Assembly: GCA_963082975.1 (NCBI GenBank)
Contig: OY720348.1
Span: forward strand, 56,819,564-56,883,563
Length of the DNA: 64,000 nucleotides
Source of the DNA: Labia minor
Taxonomy: Eukaryota > Arthropoda > Insecta > Dermaptera > Spongiphoridae
Direction: 5' to 3'
The notes beneath the pieces are model-generated. The model was given only the letters and a program-made list of their open reading frames with translations, did no database searches and had not been told where the DNA came from. The position numbers and the translations under genes were made by a program. Shown here in pieces: positions 23,051-34,329 of the stretch. Numbering within the stretch: position 1 is the first letter of the stretch; each line of letters begins with the position of its first letter.

Positions 23051-23294
23051 TTAATATTTCTCTTTCAGTGAGTAGAAATGAGCCAACTCTTTACTGAAAG
23101 GTTTAGCTTGTGTATAATAATACAATCTCTCTCCCTTTTCTTCCCGTTTGCAAAGGACGATTTTGACTAATGCCCTTTCGCACAGTATTGTAATCCAAGG
23201 CTTTATAAATTTCCTTGAGGGCTGTGTAAACTCCCGGGTCAAGAAGGGCCTTAGTGGAAAAGCTCCTTTGCAACGTCCCAAGTCCTTTTAACAT
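23051..23294 (-). CDS. Short minus-strand ORFs in a GC-richer island, unrecognised
   Basis: Two overlapping minus-strand frames are open here. One of 63 codons (23103-23294) begins with ATG; its first residues (MLKGLGTLQRSFSTKALLDP) have a basic, hydroxylated, acid-poor look like a mitochondrial targeting peptide. The other, 76 codons (23051-23281), runs further downstream in another frame. The island continues to about 23370 with high CpG. It may be a first exon of a host gene or a decayed retrogene with a frameshift. I recognise no family, and no convincing splice pair or polyadenylation signal could be fixed. Confidence 0.2.
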
Positions 23295-23570
23295 GCACTG
23301 TGTAGCTCATAAGACGGCTGCGATACACCCCGATTAAGCCGCGATGGTCGTCGTTCCCGGCGGCATCGAGAGGGCATAATTAAATTTAATATTATTAAAG
23401 CTTAAACAACTTAAACCGACATTTTCTGTTTTCCTACCAACATTCCAACAAGAAGAAGAACTGATTAATGACAAATCTGTTTTTAGAATTATTTTGTTAT
23501 TTATCTTATTATACTAGCAAAAATTGTATATATATATATATATATATTTGAATATATATTTGTGTATATA

Positions 23571-24069
23571 CGAAGGGTGTTCAAAGTATTCTCGGTATAG
23601 GTATGAAGGAAAATGCAGAAACTTCTAACTAAAATTTATTTTTCAATGTAGTCCCCCATAACCTCAATACATTTGTTTGCTCTGGAAACTAACTTTTGAA
23701 TTCCCTCTAAAAAATATTTTTCCTCCTTGTCCTCAAAATGTGCGTTAATTGCCACCTTCAGCTTTTCATCGTCAGAAAAACGTTTTCCACGAAGATCTTT
23801 TTTTTAGGTTGGGGAACAAGAAGTAATCACTGGGGACAAGGTCTGGGCTGTAAGGTGTATGCTTTATTTCTTCAAAGCATTTTTCTCAACATTGTCGCAT
23901 CAGTCATTTTGGTCTTCTTACACCAACGATAATTAGATTAGTACTAATGATAAATAAATGAAATTTTGAGGTTATGTTCTCAGGGAGTGTCGTTACCAAC
24001 TGAAATAATTTAAATCCCTTCGTCACTGCTAAATTACCCCGTTACCGAGAATACTTTGAACACCCCTCG
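23571..24069 (-). mobile_element. Mariner element, internally deleted (499 bp)
   Basis: The inverted termini are CGAAGGGTGTTCAAAGTATT at the left and, on the other strand, CGAGGGGTGTTCAAAGTATT at the right. TA dinucleotides flank both sides (23569-23570 and 24070-24071). The mariner sits inside repeat B. Confidence 0.9.
23645..23925 (-). pseudogene. Mariner transposase remnant
   Basis: On the minus strand, a short N-terminal stub (MTDATMLRKML) is joined to the C-terminal third of a mariner transposase. PYSPDLVPSDYFLFPN contains the third catalytic Asp. After a one-base shift, the C-terminal domain continues with LRGKRFSDDEKL, YFLEGIQKLVSRANKCIEVM and GDYIEK before a stop. The helix-turn-helix domains and the first two catalytic residues have been deleted. 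The 64-codon plus-strand ORF at 23738 is antisense noise. Confidence 0.9.
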
Positions 24070-24839
24070 TATATTTGTATATTTTTGAATTAATTTATTA
24101 ATTAACCGCTCGAAAGATTATTCTGAAATTCACACCAAAAATAATATTTATAAAGAAAAACCGATCTGCATGTTTTTAGCCTGGAGAAAAATCATCTTCA
24201 TTAGTTTGTTCTTAATTTAAATTTATATGACGCCACAAATGACGTCGTCCATATTGAAATTTGTCTCTTGTCAATTTTTTTTTAATTGATATTGTATTAA
24301 TATTTTTTTTATATTTAAAATATTTTAAAAGTTTTTATTTAATTTCGAAATAAAATGAAAAATATTTATTTTAATAAAATATATTTATTTATTCTTTCAA
24401 AAAGAAAAAGTAATATAAGTATTGTGTTATATTTTTTCTCTAAAATATTTGAAATTTTTTAATATGTTTTGTCGTTTAATTTTTTGTTAATTCTTATAAA
24501 TGTTTATTAGTTAATTTTATATGTTTTTTTTTTAATCTATTTTCGTGTTTATTTTTTATTAAATTACTAATTGATATTTTTTTATTCATTGTTCTTTTAT
24601 TAATTAATTTTTATAAAGTTTTATAATTTTTAATATTTTTTTCACTAAAATATTATTTAAATTTTATTAATATTATTTATTATTATTGAGGACCCCAAGT
24701 TCCATTCATTTTAATCAGATTGATGTAATGATGTAACATTTAATAATTGTAATAAATAATCAAAGAATTGTATATCAACATTTTTTAAATGGTCGAGCGA
24801 TAGCTCGGTGTTTCAGGTACTTATTATTACACAGATAGT

Positions 24840-25165
24840 CTAATAAATGTAAAAAAAAAAGAAAAAAAATAAATAAATATTCTCATCCACGAGTATTATT
24901 TTAGTAAACGTAAATTTAGTAGAATTAAACCAACGATAGGTCTCTTTCGTTTACTTTAGCAAATATTTTATAGAGATGTGAATAAACATATTTTGTTGAA
25001 TCGATTTACTAAACAAATATAAATTTCTTAGATTATTTAAAGTTTACAAATCGTTTTCAAATATATTTGCTATTTTAATAAAAGAAATATATAAAATAAG
25101 AAATTGGATATTTTAATGAAATATGATGAGATGGTTATTTGAAAGAAAAAGCTGAGGTAGACGAA
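24840..25165. other. AT-rich intergenic DNA
   Basis: No feature recognised. Confidence 0.4.
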
Positions 25166-25170
25166 ATATA

Positions 25171-25861
25171 CTAGATCTGTTCAAAAGAAAAGGTGAATAT
25201 TTTATTTTCGCGGGCTGTGTAGATTCGATTATCGAAATTTTTGTATTATGTTGGTACACATATGTTTCTTATATGTTGGCAGTATCAGCCATTTTGGATT
25301 AGTAGTTTGTTTTTGTCAACTGAAAGAGTTAGTCATGTTTTTGTGTGTTCTTTGATTTTTTTCCTTTTTATATGATTTCTTGCCAACAGGTCGTACTGTT
25401 AATAAGAAACTGTTAACAAGGAAGTTATACAACGTTTGCGTGAAGCAATACGGCTCAAACAATCGGAATTGTGGAAAAACAAATCATGGATTCTGCATCA
25501 CGATAATGCACCAGCTTGTTCTTGATTTTTTGGCCAAAAACCACACCGTAATCATGCCTCGACCACCGTATTCACCAGACTTGGCTCCTTGCAACTTTTT
25601 CCTATTCCCAAAACTGAAGAGACGAATGAAAGGAAAGCTTTTTGCCACAATTGATGAGATAAAGTCGAAATCGAAGAACGAGCTGATGGTCATACTAAAA
25701 AGCGCATTACAGAAGTGCTTCGACGATTGGAAGAAGCGCTGTCATAAGTGCATTATATCTGAGGAGAATTACTTTGAAGTGGACAAATTGGATATTGATA
25801 AATAAATAAATACTTTTCGAAATAATTAAAAATTCTCCTTTTCTTTTGAGCAGACCTCCTG
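25171..25861 (+). mobile_element. Mariner element, internally deleted (691 bp), copy 1 of a pair
   Basis: Left terminus CTAGATCTGTTCAAAAGAAA; the right terminus on the other strand contains TCTGCTCAAAAGAAAAGG. TA flanks are at 25169-25170 and 25862-25863. The 49633-50294 element has the same termini and the same internal deletion. Confidence 0.9.
25380..25805 (+). pseudogene. Mariner transposase C-terminal half, frameshifted
   Basis: The open frame starts without ATG (TTG) at LPTGRTVNKK and ends at 25805. It covers the second half of a mariner catalytic domain. The second catalytic motif is readable only in another frame, as SWILHHDNAPA, so a frameshift has occurred. In PPYSPDLAPCNFFLFPKL the third catalytic Asp has become Asn. 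The C-terminal part (MKGKLFATIDEIK, CFDDWKKRCHKCIISEENYF) is intact. The entire N-terminal DNA-binding half and the first catalytic Asp are deleted. It is a dead gene carried by a non-autonomous element. Confidence 0.9.
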
Positions 25862-25869
25862 TAGGTGTA

Positions 25870-26690
25870 TTACATATATAAATTGGAGATGATATATCTT
25901 TCATAAATTAATTATCAAAATCTTTAGTGATTATGGTAGACTATCGTTCTGGTGAATTATTTGATTAGTTCTAAGATTGGACATCGATTATATTTCTCGT
26001 TCATCATAGTCCTATTAAATCCCCTAGTTAATAGCTAAATTGCCCATGCAATTTGATCCATCGTCATTTCTGTTCTATTCTAACTAGATCCAATTTGAAA
26101 TTATCTCAGTATTTAAACCCATTCACTCCTTGTTGTCACACTCTTAAATGTAATTATAAAAATCTGTAAAGTCACGACAAATTATCATCAGATTTTGTCA
26201 TTTAATAAAAATACTAAACCTTTACTTACTTAATATAGTTCTATAATCGATTAGAGCTTGTTATTATGTAGTTAAGAGGCTGATTTAATCGAGTTATTAT
26301 GAAGAAAATGCAAAATTAATTTTTGACTATTGTATTATATAATTGTGAGACGTGGTCAATGACTTAAAGAACGAGAGTAGTCAAACTTTTTATAATTCAG
26401 GCCAAATTGAAAAACAACCAACCTTGACAACATATGAAAATTATGAATAAAATATGAATGTAAATTTAAGAAAATTTCAAAATGATTTTTCTTTTTTTGT
26501 AAATTTTAATGGAATTAATTTAATTTTAAATAATTTATTTAATTTAGTAATCTAGATGACCATTTCTTTACAAGCTCATTACTATATTCTTAATATTTTT
26601 ATGTTTTAGTTTTATTAATTCAATAAATTAAGAGGAGTATGATAAAGGATGTAAAATGGTGAATCGGACATACATAATGAGAAATTTCAT
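25870..26690. other. AT-rich intergenic DNA
   Basis: No gene, RNA or element end recognised. Confidence 0.4.
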
Positions 26691-26694
26691 AACC

Positions 26695-26890
26695 TCAATG
26701 TCCGTTCTTCCCAACCTTTTTTGTGCCATGCTCCACCTAAGCCCTTCTAAAATTATTATGCTCCCTATGTAATATATACATAATTTTTAATATTAAAAAG
26801 GGTTAAACTTGTGTCGAGTCCATTTTCGAATTTCCCTCCTTTTCAATCAAATCGCCCCCCTGTGGGCCCCACGTTGGGAAACACAACTGT
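26695..26890 (+). mobile_element. Possible hAT-type MITE
   Basis: TTCTTCCCAACCTTTTTTG at the left and, on the other strand, CAGTTGTGTTTCCCAACGTG at the right look like diverged hAT termini, with C-rich subterminal DNA. I could not find a convincing 8-bp target duplication, so the ends are uncertain. Confidence 0.4.
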
Positions 26891-26999
26891 ATTGCCATTG
26901 ATAGTTGGAGTCAAAAAAACAGCATGTTACACTGACATATGTTAGAATTAGGAGAAGATAAAAGTTGGATGGATATAATTCAGAAGTGATGGTTGGTGA

Positions 27000-27300
27000 A
27001 ATGTGGTTCGTTTCGATTCGAAGCTTTTCAGTATATATAGTCTATATATAACATATATTATCAAAATAACTGACTCGTTTTAATCTCTCGAACCCATCTG
27101 ACTAGATAATATATTAAAGATGAAAGCCTCGATGGAAATCTAGTGCTCCTTTCCGCTCTCTGATGAATCTAATGCCTATTATTTGTAAAAGTCTTCCTTG
27201 ACAAGTCGAGCAGCTGTAAAAAAAAATTGGATTCTCATAGCGAGGAAAGGGAGGTGTTCTTAGAGGAATGACACCTTTAGATGAACGAACGAATGTAGAA
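27000..27300. other. Intergenic DNA, slightly GC-richer
   Basis: An 87-codon minus ORF (27114-27377) runs partly through the (TA)n tract; its Tyr/Ile repeats come from that tract, and it is not supported as a gene. Confidence 0.3.
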
Positions 27301-27309
27301 ATCACGAAA

Positions 27310-27310
27310 G

Positions 27311-27342
<32 letters not shown>
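27310..27342. repeat. (TA)n microsatellite
   Basis: About 32 bp of TA repeats. Confidence 0.9.
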
Positions 27343-27351
<9 letters not shown>

Positions 27352-27449
27352 ATAAATGTACACAACAAAAGAGTCATATTTTAGTTTTCTGTATCTATTT
27401 TTTAATCATTACTCAGAAGAGAGAGCAGAAAAGTCATTATTCATTAGTA

Positions 27450-28250
27450 TCTTATCTTATTATACTAGCAAAAATTGTATATATATTTTTATATTTTTGA
27501 ATTAATTTATTAATTAACCGCTCGAAGGATTTTTTGAAATTCACACCATAGATAATATAAAGACAAATCGATCTGTATTGGTTTCAGCCTGGAGAAAAAT
27601 CAACTTCATTAGTTTTTTCTTAATTTAAATTTAAATACGTCATTCATATTTGCCTTTTGCCTTTCTTTTTTAATTGAAAATGTATTAATATTTTTTTTTT
27701 ATTTAAAATATTTTATTTACTTTCGAAAATTAAAAAAATTTATTTTAATAATATTCTAGAATCAAATTACGAAATATATTTTCGTTTAATCTTTTACCAA
27801 ACGAAATTTAAGTTATCTATTTGTCTTGCAAATATTGTAAGTTTATTTATGATATTTTATAAACAATTATTTAATAAGTTTTGTCGTTTAATTTTTTGTT
27901 AATTCTTATAAATTTTTATATATATATATTAGTTAATTTTATATGTTTTTTTATCTATTTTCGCGCTTATTTTTTATTAAATTACTAATTTATATTTATT
28001 TATTCATTGTTTTTTTTATTAATTAATTTTTAGATAGATTTATAATTTTTAATATTTTTTCACTAAAATATTATTTATTATTTATTATTATTATTATTTA
28101 TTATTATTGAGGACCCCAAGTTCCATTCATTTTAATCAGATTGATGCAATGATATAACATTTAATAATTATAATAAATAATCAAAGAATTGTATATCAAT
28201 ATTTTTTATAGGGTCGAGCGATAGCTTGGTGTTCCAGGTACTTAATTATT
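27450..28250 (+). repeat. Repeat B, fairly complete copy
   Basis: Starts TATCTTATTATACTAGCAAAAATTG-like (27451-27478) and follows the 23.5-kb copy through AACCGCTCGAAGGATT, the CCTGGAGAAAAATCAAC block and GAGGACCCCAAGTTCC. It ends at GAGCGATAGCTTGGTG and CCAGGTAC. No mariner is present here, which gives the empty-site structure for the interrupted copy. Confidence 0.8.
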
Positions 28251-28259
28251 ATATCCGGT

Positions 28260-29185
28260 AACATAAATAATAATTAATTAATTTAATATCTTTCTAATGA
28301 ATATTTCAATATGAAATTGAATCTATATTTTTTTTCTCACTAGTTATTTTAAAAACAAAATGAATAGATCCATTGAAATATGATGATCAGATTGGAGGCC
28401 AGTGAATTTTTTAATTTTTTTCATATTTTTTATTAAATTTATTTTAACTCTTCACTCTCTATATATCTATATTTATATATATAAAGAAAGGGAGAGAGAG
28501 TTAGATCTAACAATATTAATCATATAATATTAATATTGAAAATCCCCCTGTGTATCTGGGGTAGAATTGGCCTATATAACCCAAGCTCTTCGTAAGAGTA
28601 AACCACAAGGGAATAACAACCCTTCCGTAAAAAACAACCGTTAGAAATTCTCAAGGGAGCACATTTGCCGAATACTATTGATTAATATATATGTACAGAT
28701 ATATATATACTCGTATATATAAACCTGTTTTTGTTTTGAATATTATAAACAATATTAATATTAAAGAAAAAAGTAATGACATTAACTCATGTTACTAGAA
28801 TATATATATTTTCAATTTAAATGAATTAGTAAATTTACGAGTATATATATATATATGAGTAGTACATTCCGGGCTTGTCCTATGTAGATTAATAAGATTT
28901 TGATTTCGAGATTTTTCGGCGCACATTCTGGTGAAGAAGTTTTTTTTTCTGGGTCTTGTCAAACCAAGAGTCATCATTAATGTTTTGGGGAAAATGGATG
29001 AGTAAGCATTGAGACTATAGTACTGCTACTGACATTATGTGATTTTAATAGTATTAGTAAAAACTAACACTTTTAAGAGTGTCAGTAAAATTGCTAGTTG
29101 TATGAATACTTCGACGCCTCAAAACACAAGAAGTAGAAAACCAATCATCCATTTCATCCAAAACATCAAAAATGACACTTGACCG
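28260..29185. other. AT-rich intergenic DNA
   Basis: Short TA/GA tracts only. A slightly GC-richer segment at about 28540-28680 holds no ORF. Confidence 0.35.
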
Positions 29186-29192
29186 TCAAGAA

Positions 29193-29470
29193 CAGTGATT
29201 CCCAAAGTGGTCTATATCGACCTCCAGGAGTCTATGGTAACCTGCAAAGGGTCTACGCGAGCGAATAAAAAATTTGGGGGTCCATGAAATGACAATGGGT
29301 GTCTATGATAGTAGTGGATCTCAAACCTATATACTTCTGTAATACTATCTTATAATACAATATGGCTCTAAAAAAAAGATAAATTTTTTTTACAAGTTAA
29401 GTATGGGGTCTACCCAAAACCGAAAAATATGGAAAGAGGTTTACAACATAAAAAAGTTTGGGAACCTATG
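29193..29470 (+). mobile_element. hAT-type MITE, 278 bp
   Basis: Left end CAGTGATTCCCAAAGTGG; the right end on the other strand is CATAGGTTCCCAAACTTTTT. Flanking 8-mers gtcaagaa (29185-29192) and gtctagaa (29471-29478) match at 7 of 8 positions. Subterminal GGTCTA/GACCTC blocks are present. No transposase. Confidence 0.85.
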
Positions 29471-29478
29471 GTCTAGAA

Positions 29479-30122
29479 CAGTGCTCCAAAACCTTTTCTT
29501 ACCTACGGCACACAAAAATTGTTTCTAGAATTTTGCGGCACATAAAAAGCTGAAATATATATATATATGTAGGTTTGTAGGTAGAAATTAATTTAATACG
29601 TTGTTTGCGCGAGGGCGCATCTAGTACGTGTGCTATACAGGGGACAAGCGCTTGTATTTCTAATCTCAGAAAAATGACACTAATAACAATGACAATAAAC
29701 TTACATATAAAATTTGGCGGATTTCTAAAAGCTTCATTTGATCGCAGCCAGTGTGCCGTGAGATTTTCAAAATGTGCCGCCAAATTTTACAAATGTAAAG
29801 TTCAAATTAAGAAAAAGTACTTATTTATTTTATAGGTATGTAAAAAAAAGGTAAAATGTTTTTGCGATCAGGCTCTTAAATATTTTCGATTTTTCAATAT
29901 GGCTCTAAGTATCACCAAGTGTGCCCACCCCTGTTATATTATTTCAGAAATGTGTTCGACTATTGAAAACGATTGCCGACCCCTGATTATTATCATAAAC
30001 TATATTATACAGTCTATTATAGCTAAGTAAATAACTTTTACACTTATCGTTTTCTTTGTGTGCCGCCAAATTTTTAAATCGTTAAAAGTGTGCCGAGGTA
30101 AAAAAAAGGTTGAAAATCACTG
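29479..30122 (+). mobile_element. hAT-type element, 644 bp, chained to the previous MITE
   Basis: Left end CAGTGCTCCAAAACCTTTTC; the right end on the other strand is CAGTGATTTTCAACCTTTTT. ACGGCACAC blocks lie inside both ends, as in the 1911-2190 MITE. Target duplications are gtctagaa (29471-29478) and gtctaaaa (30123-30130). The left duplication is shared with the neighbouring MITE. ORFs of 76 (29605-29835, plus) and 94 codons (29499-29783, minus) lie inside but show no transposase motifs. Confidence 0.85.
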
Positions 30123-30399
30123 GTCTAAAATTTGAAAAATTGCCTTCCTAGAACTCTTTTGAAAATGGCTCCATAATGAGCGCCGAAACGCTGAGATTCA
30201 AATCTTTTTAAACAACGTGAAAACAACCCAAAATTAACTATTCATAAACAAAAACCTTAACCAACATATATATATATATATATACTTGGAAATAATCAAT
30301 TCATAAATCTCCAATTAAATAATTCCCTTTTTGTTTTTGTAAAAAGAAGACTTGTGGTTAATCAAATAAATAAAATTCCAGGGCAATTGAATCAAAATA

Positions 30400-30760
30400 T
30401 ACTCTTCACTACCCTTGATAGAGCGAAAAAGAGAAAAAAATTGGTACATTGTTCCAGACAAATGGCCAAAAGTGAGGTGCCTGTGTGTGTGGAGGGGAGA
30501 GATGAGAGGAATTGAGGGAAGAGGGAAATGGCCAATGGATTTGAACAGCTAACCTAAATTCATCTGCTGGCCCAAGTCTTCTTCGAAGTGCTGACACTTC
30601 CTTTCTTACACTCTGCCAAACGTTGAATTCCCACCCCAGCAGCAATCATTCGATCGAATGCGACAGACGCTAACAACAGCACTCCTCCCTCCTCCCTTTC
30701 CACCCTTCCCTGTTCCCACAGGCATTCAATTGTTCCATAAAATGCACACAAATATTGATA
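30400..30760 (-). other. GC-richer island with overlapping minus-strand ORFs
   Basis: A CpG-containing patch with two overlapping minus-strand ORFs of 78 (30409-30645) and 63 codons (30560-30751, MCAFYGTIECLW...). Neither matches a family I know. Part of it is purine-rich (GTGTGTGGAGGGGAGAGATG). It may be a promoter or first-exon island. Confidence 0.25.
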
Positions 30761-30764
30761 ATAA

Positions 30765-31440
30765 TTGAAAACTTCCGATCACAATTTGTAACCTTTATAA
30801 TATTCATATAACATAATATAAAATATAAACATTCATCTATTGAAATTATTAAATATGTATAATATTATATTATTTGTATAAAATTCAATTAATCATGTCT
30901 TTTATTGAACTTTTATAAAAATTCAAAAATATGAAAATTTAAAAATGAAAATCTAAAATATAAATTTCTTATCTACAATGTTACAAAAAAACTCTGTATT
31001 TTTAGAATTGTTTTAAATATAGTGAAGATTGTCTAACAGAGCATTACATAACCTTTAAATATTTTCAAAAATAGTTAGAATCAAATTGTGCTTATAGAAA
31101 AATCAATTGGGAAACAACACCGGTGGGTAACCGAAAAACTCAGTCGGTTGATAATATAAAGGTAAATAGGAAGGAATTAGGAGAAGATAAAAATAGGATG
31201 AAGGTGGCTCAAAAAAAAAGTACGACTGGATAAATTTGAGATATAGGTAATAATATTATACAATATAGTCCTCTTTGTATGCTCAATAAATATTTTGTTT
31301 TTTAAAGTATGTGTCTCGTTTTAATCTTTTGAACATATCTGCTTAAGTATAGTAAATTAGAAAATAAATTTATCAAAACATCTATTTAAATCTAGTGTTT
31401 TTAGTGCTTTAAGTGCTTTTGGTGTTTCTTAAGCTTAATA
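30765..31440. other. AT-rich intergenic DNA
   Basis: No feature recognised. Confidence 0.4.
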
Positions 31441-31446
31441 TAAAAT

Positions 31447-31685
31447 CAGTAGTGTACTGGGTGGGGAACGCGAGGGAACGACGTTCCCTTACCTTTTTTT
31501 CAGATCCGGAACGCGTTCCAGTACTTTTTCATGTCCCGACAATTCCTACTTAAATCTACTGTTAGAATTTCTTTTTCTCTGTTCGTTAATATTTTGTATA
31601 GTAAGAATAAGAAAAATAAAAAATAGGTCTTTTTTTTGCTCCCACTATGCGTTCCCTTACTTCTTATTTTACCAACACATCACTG
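31447..31685 (+). mobile_element. hAT-type MITE, 239 bp, perfect 8-bp duplication
   Basis: Left end CAGTAGTGTACTGGGTG; the right end on the other strand is CAGTGATGTGTTGGTAA. GGGAACG repeats occur inside both ends. The flanks tataaaat (31439-31446 and 31686-31693) are identical, suggesting a relatively recent insertion. Confidence 0.85.
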
Positions 31686-31699
31686 TATAAAATTAATGA

Positions 31700-32440
31700 T
31701 GAATTTTGAAAAAAAAAATGGTTTGATGGATTGAGTTTTATAAGAATCTAAAATCATAAACATTTGAAAATTTTATATTTCTTATTTTTCAAGGTGCAGG
31801 TTAAAATCTAATGCATAAATAGACATTTTTTATTCTAATAAATAAAATTATTTAATTATTATTTTTTTTTGTTTTGTTTTTTTGTGTTAAATAAAAAATG
31901 AATAAAGATTTTCATTTAATTTCTTCCTTAAAAAGAACAACGCTTAATAATTTATTTTGAAATGAATAACTAAATTAAGATGATTATTTGGTTATGTAAT
32001 TTTTTTTTTATTTTCACCCTGCCATGGCCATAATTGCTTTGTAGGAATTTCATCCCTCTAGAGCAATGTTCATTTTGTTGGGATTCTCGGGCAGGAAATT
32101 CGTTAAATGCTAAAACTCTCTCGTACAATTTAGTATTTATTCCTTGTAATTATAAGGTTCTTTTTCTAATTCATTTCCAAGCCAAGTAAAAGAAGCAACA
32201 CAAAACAAAATGGAGATAATAAATTAACACTTAAGCGCTTATAAATATTAAGCAATCGAACTCCCAAGATAACAATTGCGATTCCTTTCCACTAATAAAT
32301 TTAAAGAAACCATTTGCAAATTACCTTCCATTTATGGATGTATCTTTTTTTGTTTTTCTTTTTGTTTTTTGTATTTTTTTTTCTCTTTGCTTTCAATTAA
32401 TCTAAATTGATAAGCAAATAGAAAGTAATCATTTTGAAAT
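31700..32440. other. Intergenic DNA
   Basis: AT-rich, with a less biased stretch at about 32020-32300. No gene recognised. Confidence 0.35.
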
Positions 32441-32444
32441 ACTT

Positions 32445-33060
32445 AAAATAAATATTTACTAAACAAATACCCTCTATATTAAAGGATTAGCCCATTGATA
32501 TTGTAGAATTAACCCGATAACTTTGAACTATGAATCACCTTGCATAAGATCATCACAAATAAATAACCCACTTTTTACCCTCTCATTTGTAAAATCTTGT
32601 CATTTATCTTCATCGTTTAATCCTTTAAAAATATTTAATCTATATATACATATAACCTCTAACTTTTGCACATCCAATAAAAAGAAAGTGTCTATCAAGT
32701 TGGATTCCGCATAAGAGAGCTAGAGTTGTTGTATGATCAGTAAAAAAAATAAATATTTACTAAACAAATTCCCTCTATATTAAAGGATTAGCCCATTGAG
32801 ATTGTAGAATTAACACGATAACTTTGAACTATGAATCACCTTATAATCTAATTTTTTTGCTATCCACTTTTTACCCTCTCATTTGTAAAATATTGTCATT
32901 TACCCTCATCGTTTAACACTTTAAAAATATTAATATATATATTAATATATATATATAACTTCTGACTTTTGTACATCCAATAAAAAGAAAGTGCCTATCA
33001 AGTTGGTTTCCGCGTAAGGGAACTAAAGTTTTTGTATGATCAGTACAACGGATCCTCTCA
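32445..33060. repeat. Tandem duplication, about 300 bp per unit, ending in S1 SINE pieces
   Basis: AAATAAATATTTACTAAACA begins both unit 1 (about 32446) and unit 2 (about 32748). They share CCCTCTATATTAAAGGATTA and continue in parallel through AACTTTTGCACATCCAAT-like and TGTATGATCAGTA blocks. The last 90-110 bp of each unit is the S1 SINE 3' part in reverse orientation. The 63-codon ORF at 32523 lies inside and is not conserved between the units. Confidence 0.8.
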
Positions 33061-33119
33061 ACATTTTCTCAACAATTTCTCGTTAGTCTTTTCTCAACCA
33101 TTCTAGAAGGAGATTATAT

Positions 33120-34020
33120 ATCAGAGATTTATTCATGTGATGATGATGATGATAAAAAACCAAATAAACAAACTTTAGATCGTAGAAATTTCATAAATAT
33201 TTTCTAATTATAGCTATATATACACATAATATATAAAACCAACATAAAAAGTTATATTTTAAAGCTATAAAAAATTATTATTCCCATCACCACTTCCTCC
33301 AAAAAAAAAATGCTTAATTGCTATGATATTCTTATTATAATATAAAAAATTTTGAAGTCCAAGAATGAGTTGAATTTTCATAAATTTTATATGATAATAA
33401 AAGATGTATAAAAAAAAATAATAATAATGTACATGCGCTCCTTTATCATCTTTATTTAGTCATTTGACGTTGGTGAAATATAATTTTTATATATAATATC
33501 TGCGATTATATACAATTTTTAACTATTATTATAATAAATTATCACTAAATTATATAAATATATGTTATAAAATTTATGTAAATAGCAGCCAATTCAATTC
33601 TTAATTCAAACTCAGGTCGATCATTGAGTTTGTCTGTTATAACTTCTGTTTCATTTAAATTTTGGTATAGTCTCTTCAACAGTTAAGCTGACTATAATTC
33701 CCTTGCGCTTAAAAGAAACTCTCATGTGAGCCAGTTTCCATCTTTCATTTGTCTTTTTATGGCACGCTGTGTTCAGGAGTTACGTGACTTTTTTTACTAT
33801 TATTATCTGCAACCAACTCAAATGGATGTTCTACTTGAATAGAGTAGCTCCATCTATGTACAACGGCGTTGAAATTGGACTTCAAAACTACAGATGTAAA
33901 ATTAACACATCATTCATTAAATTTTTTTCTTTTAATGTGAAAAAATATAATAAAAATAGTATTAACATATATTTTTTACCTTTCTATCTTTGAAAAAAGA
34001 AATTCATTACAAATCAAAAA
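33120..34020. other. Intergenic DNA
   Basis: A (GAT)n run lies at about 33140-33153 and a less AT-biased stretch at 33600-33900. The 74-codon ORF at 33769-33993 shows no recognisable motif. Confidence 0.35.
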
Positions 34021-34022
34021 CA

Positions 34023-34026
<4 letters not shown>

Positions 34027-34066
<40 letters not shown>
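34027..34066. repeat. (ATT)n microsatellite
   Basis: About 13 ATT units. Confidence 0.9.
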
Positions 34067-34067
<1 letters not shown>

Positions 34068-34329
34068 ATAGAATAAAAAAAAAATTATTTCCGGTTGACC
34101 AATCGATGAACAAACAACATGACGATAACAACAGGGGCATGCTTTAAATAACAAGAGAATACTTTGTTATATAAATGTTCTTTTGATCTTTTATAGGTGT
34201 ATATTAAAAGGTTAGAACTTTGAAAAAACAGAAATGAATATGAATGATTTGAAACTTGCGAAATTTCAATTTTAGTAAAACATAAAATATAAAAAAAAAA
34301 AAGTTATATATTTATATTATAAATATTTA

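Larger units (their letters stand above)
23505..24835 (+). repeat. Repeat B, copy interrupted by a mariner
   Basis: Starts with TATACTAGCAAAAATTG plus TA repeats, then the internal block AACCGCTCGAAAGATT, a CCTGGAGAAAAATCATC block and TGACGTCG. It ends with a palindromic 3' motif (GAGCGATAGCTC, then GGTGTTTCAGGTAC). Other copies: 27465-28245, 48325-48810 (minus), 58630-59185, and fragments at 7.9, 44.8 and 46.1-46.5 kb. No coding region is seen. The mariner at 23571-24069 splits it near its left end. Confidence 0.75.

Noticed and set aside
26695-26890. Complete hAT MITE with target duplication
   Set aside because: Termini look related to hAT ends, but no 8-bp duplication was found, so it is listed only as possible.
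29499-29783. 94-codon ORF inside a hAT element as transposase
   Set aside because: No hAT dimerisation or catalytic motif, and the element is too short to code for one.
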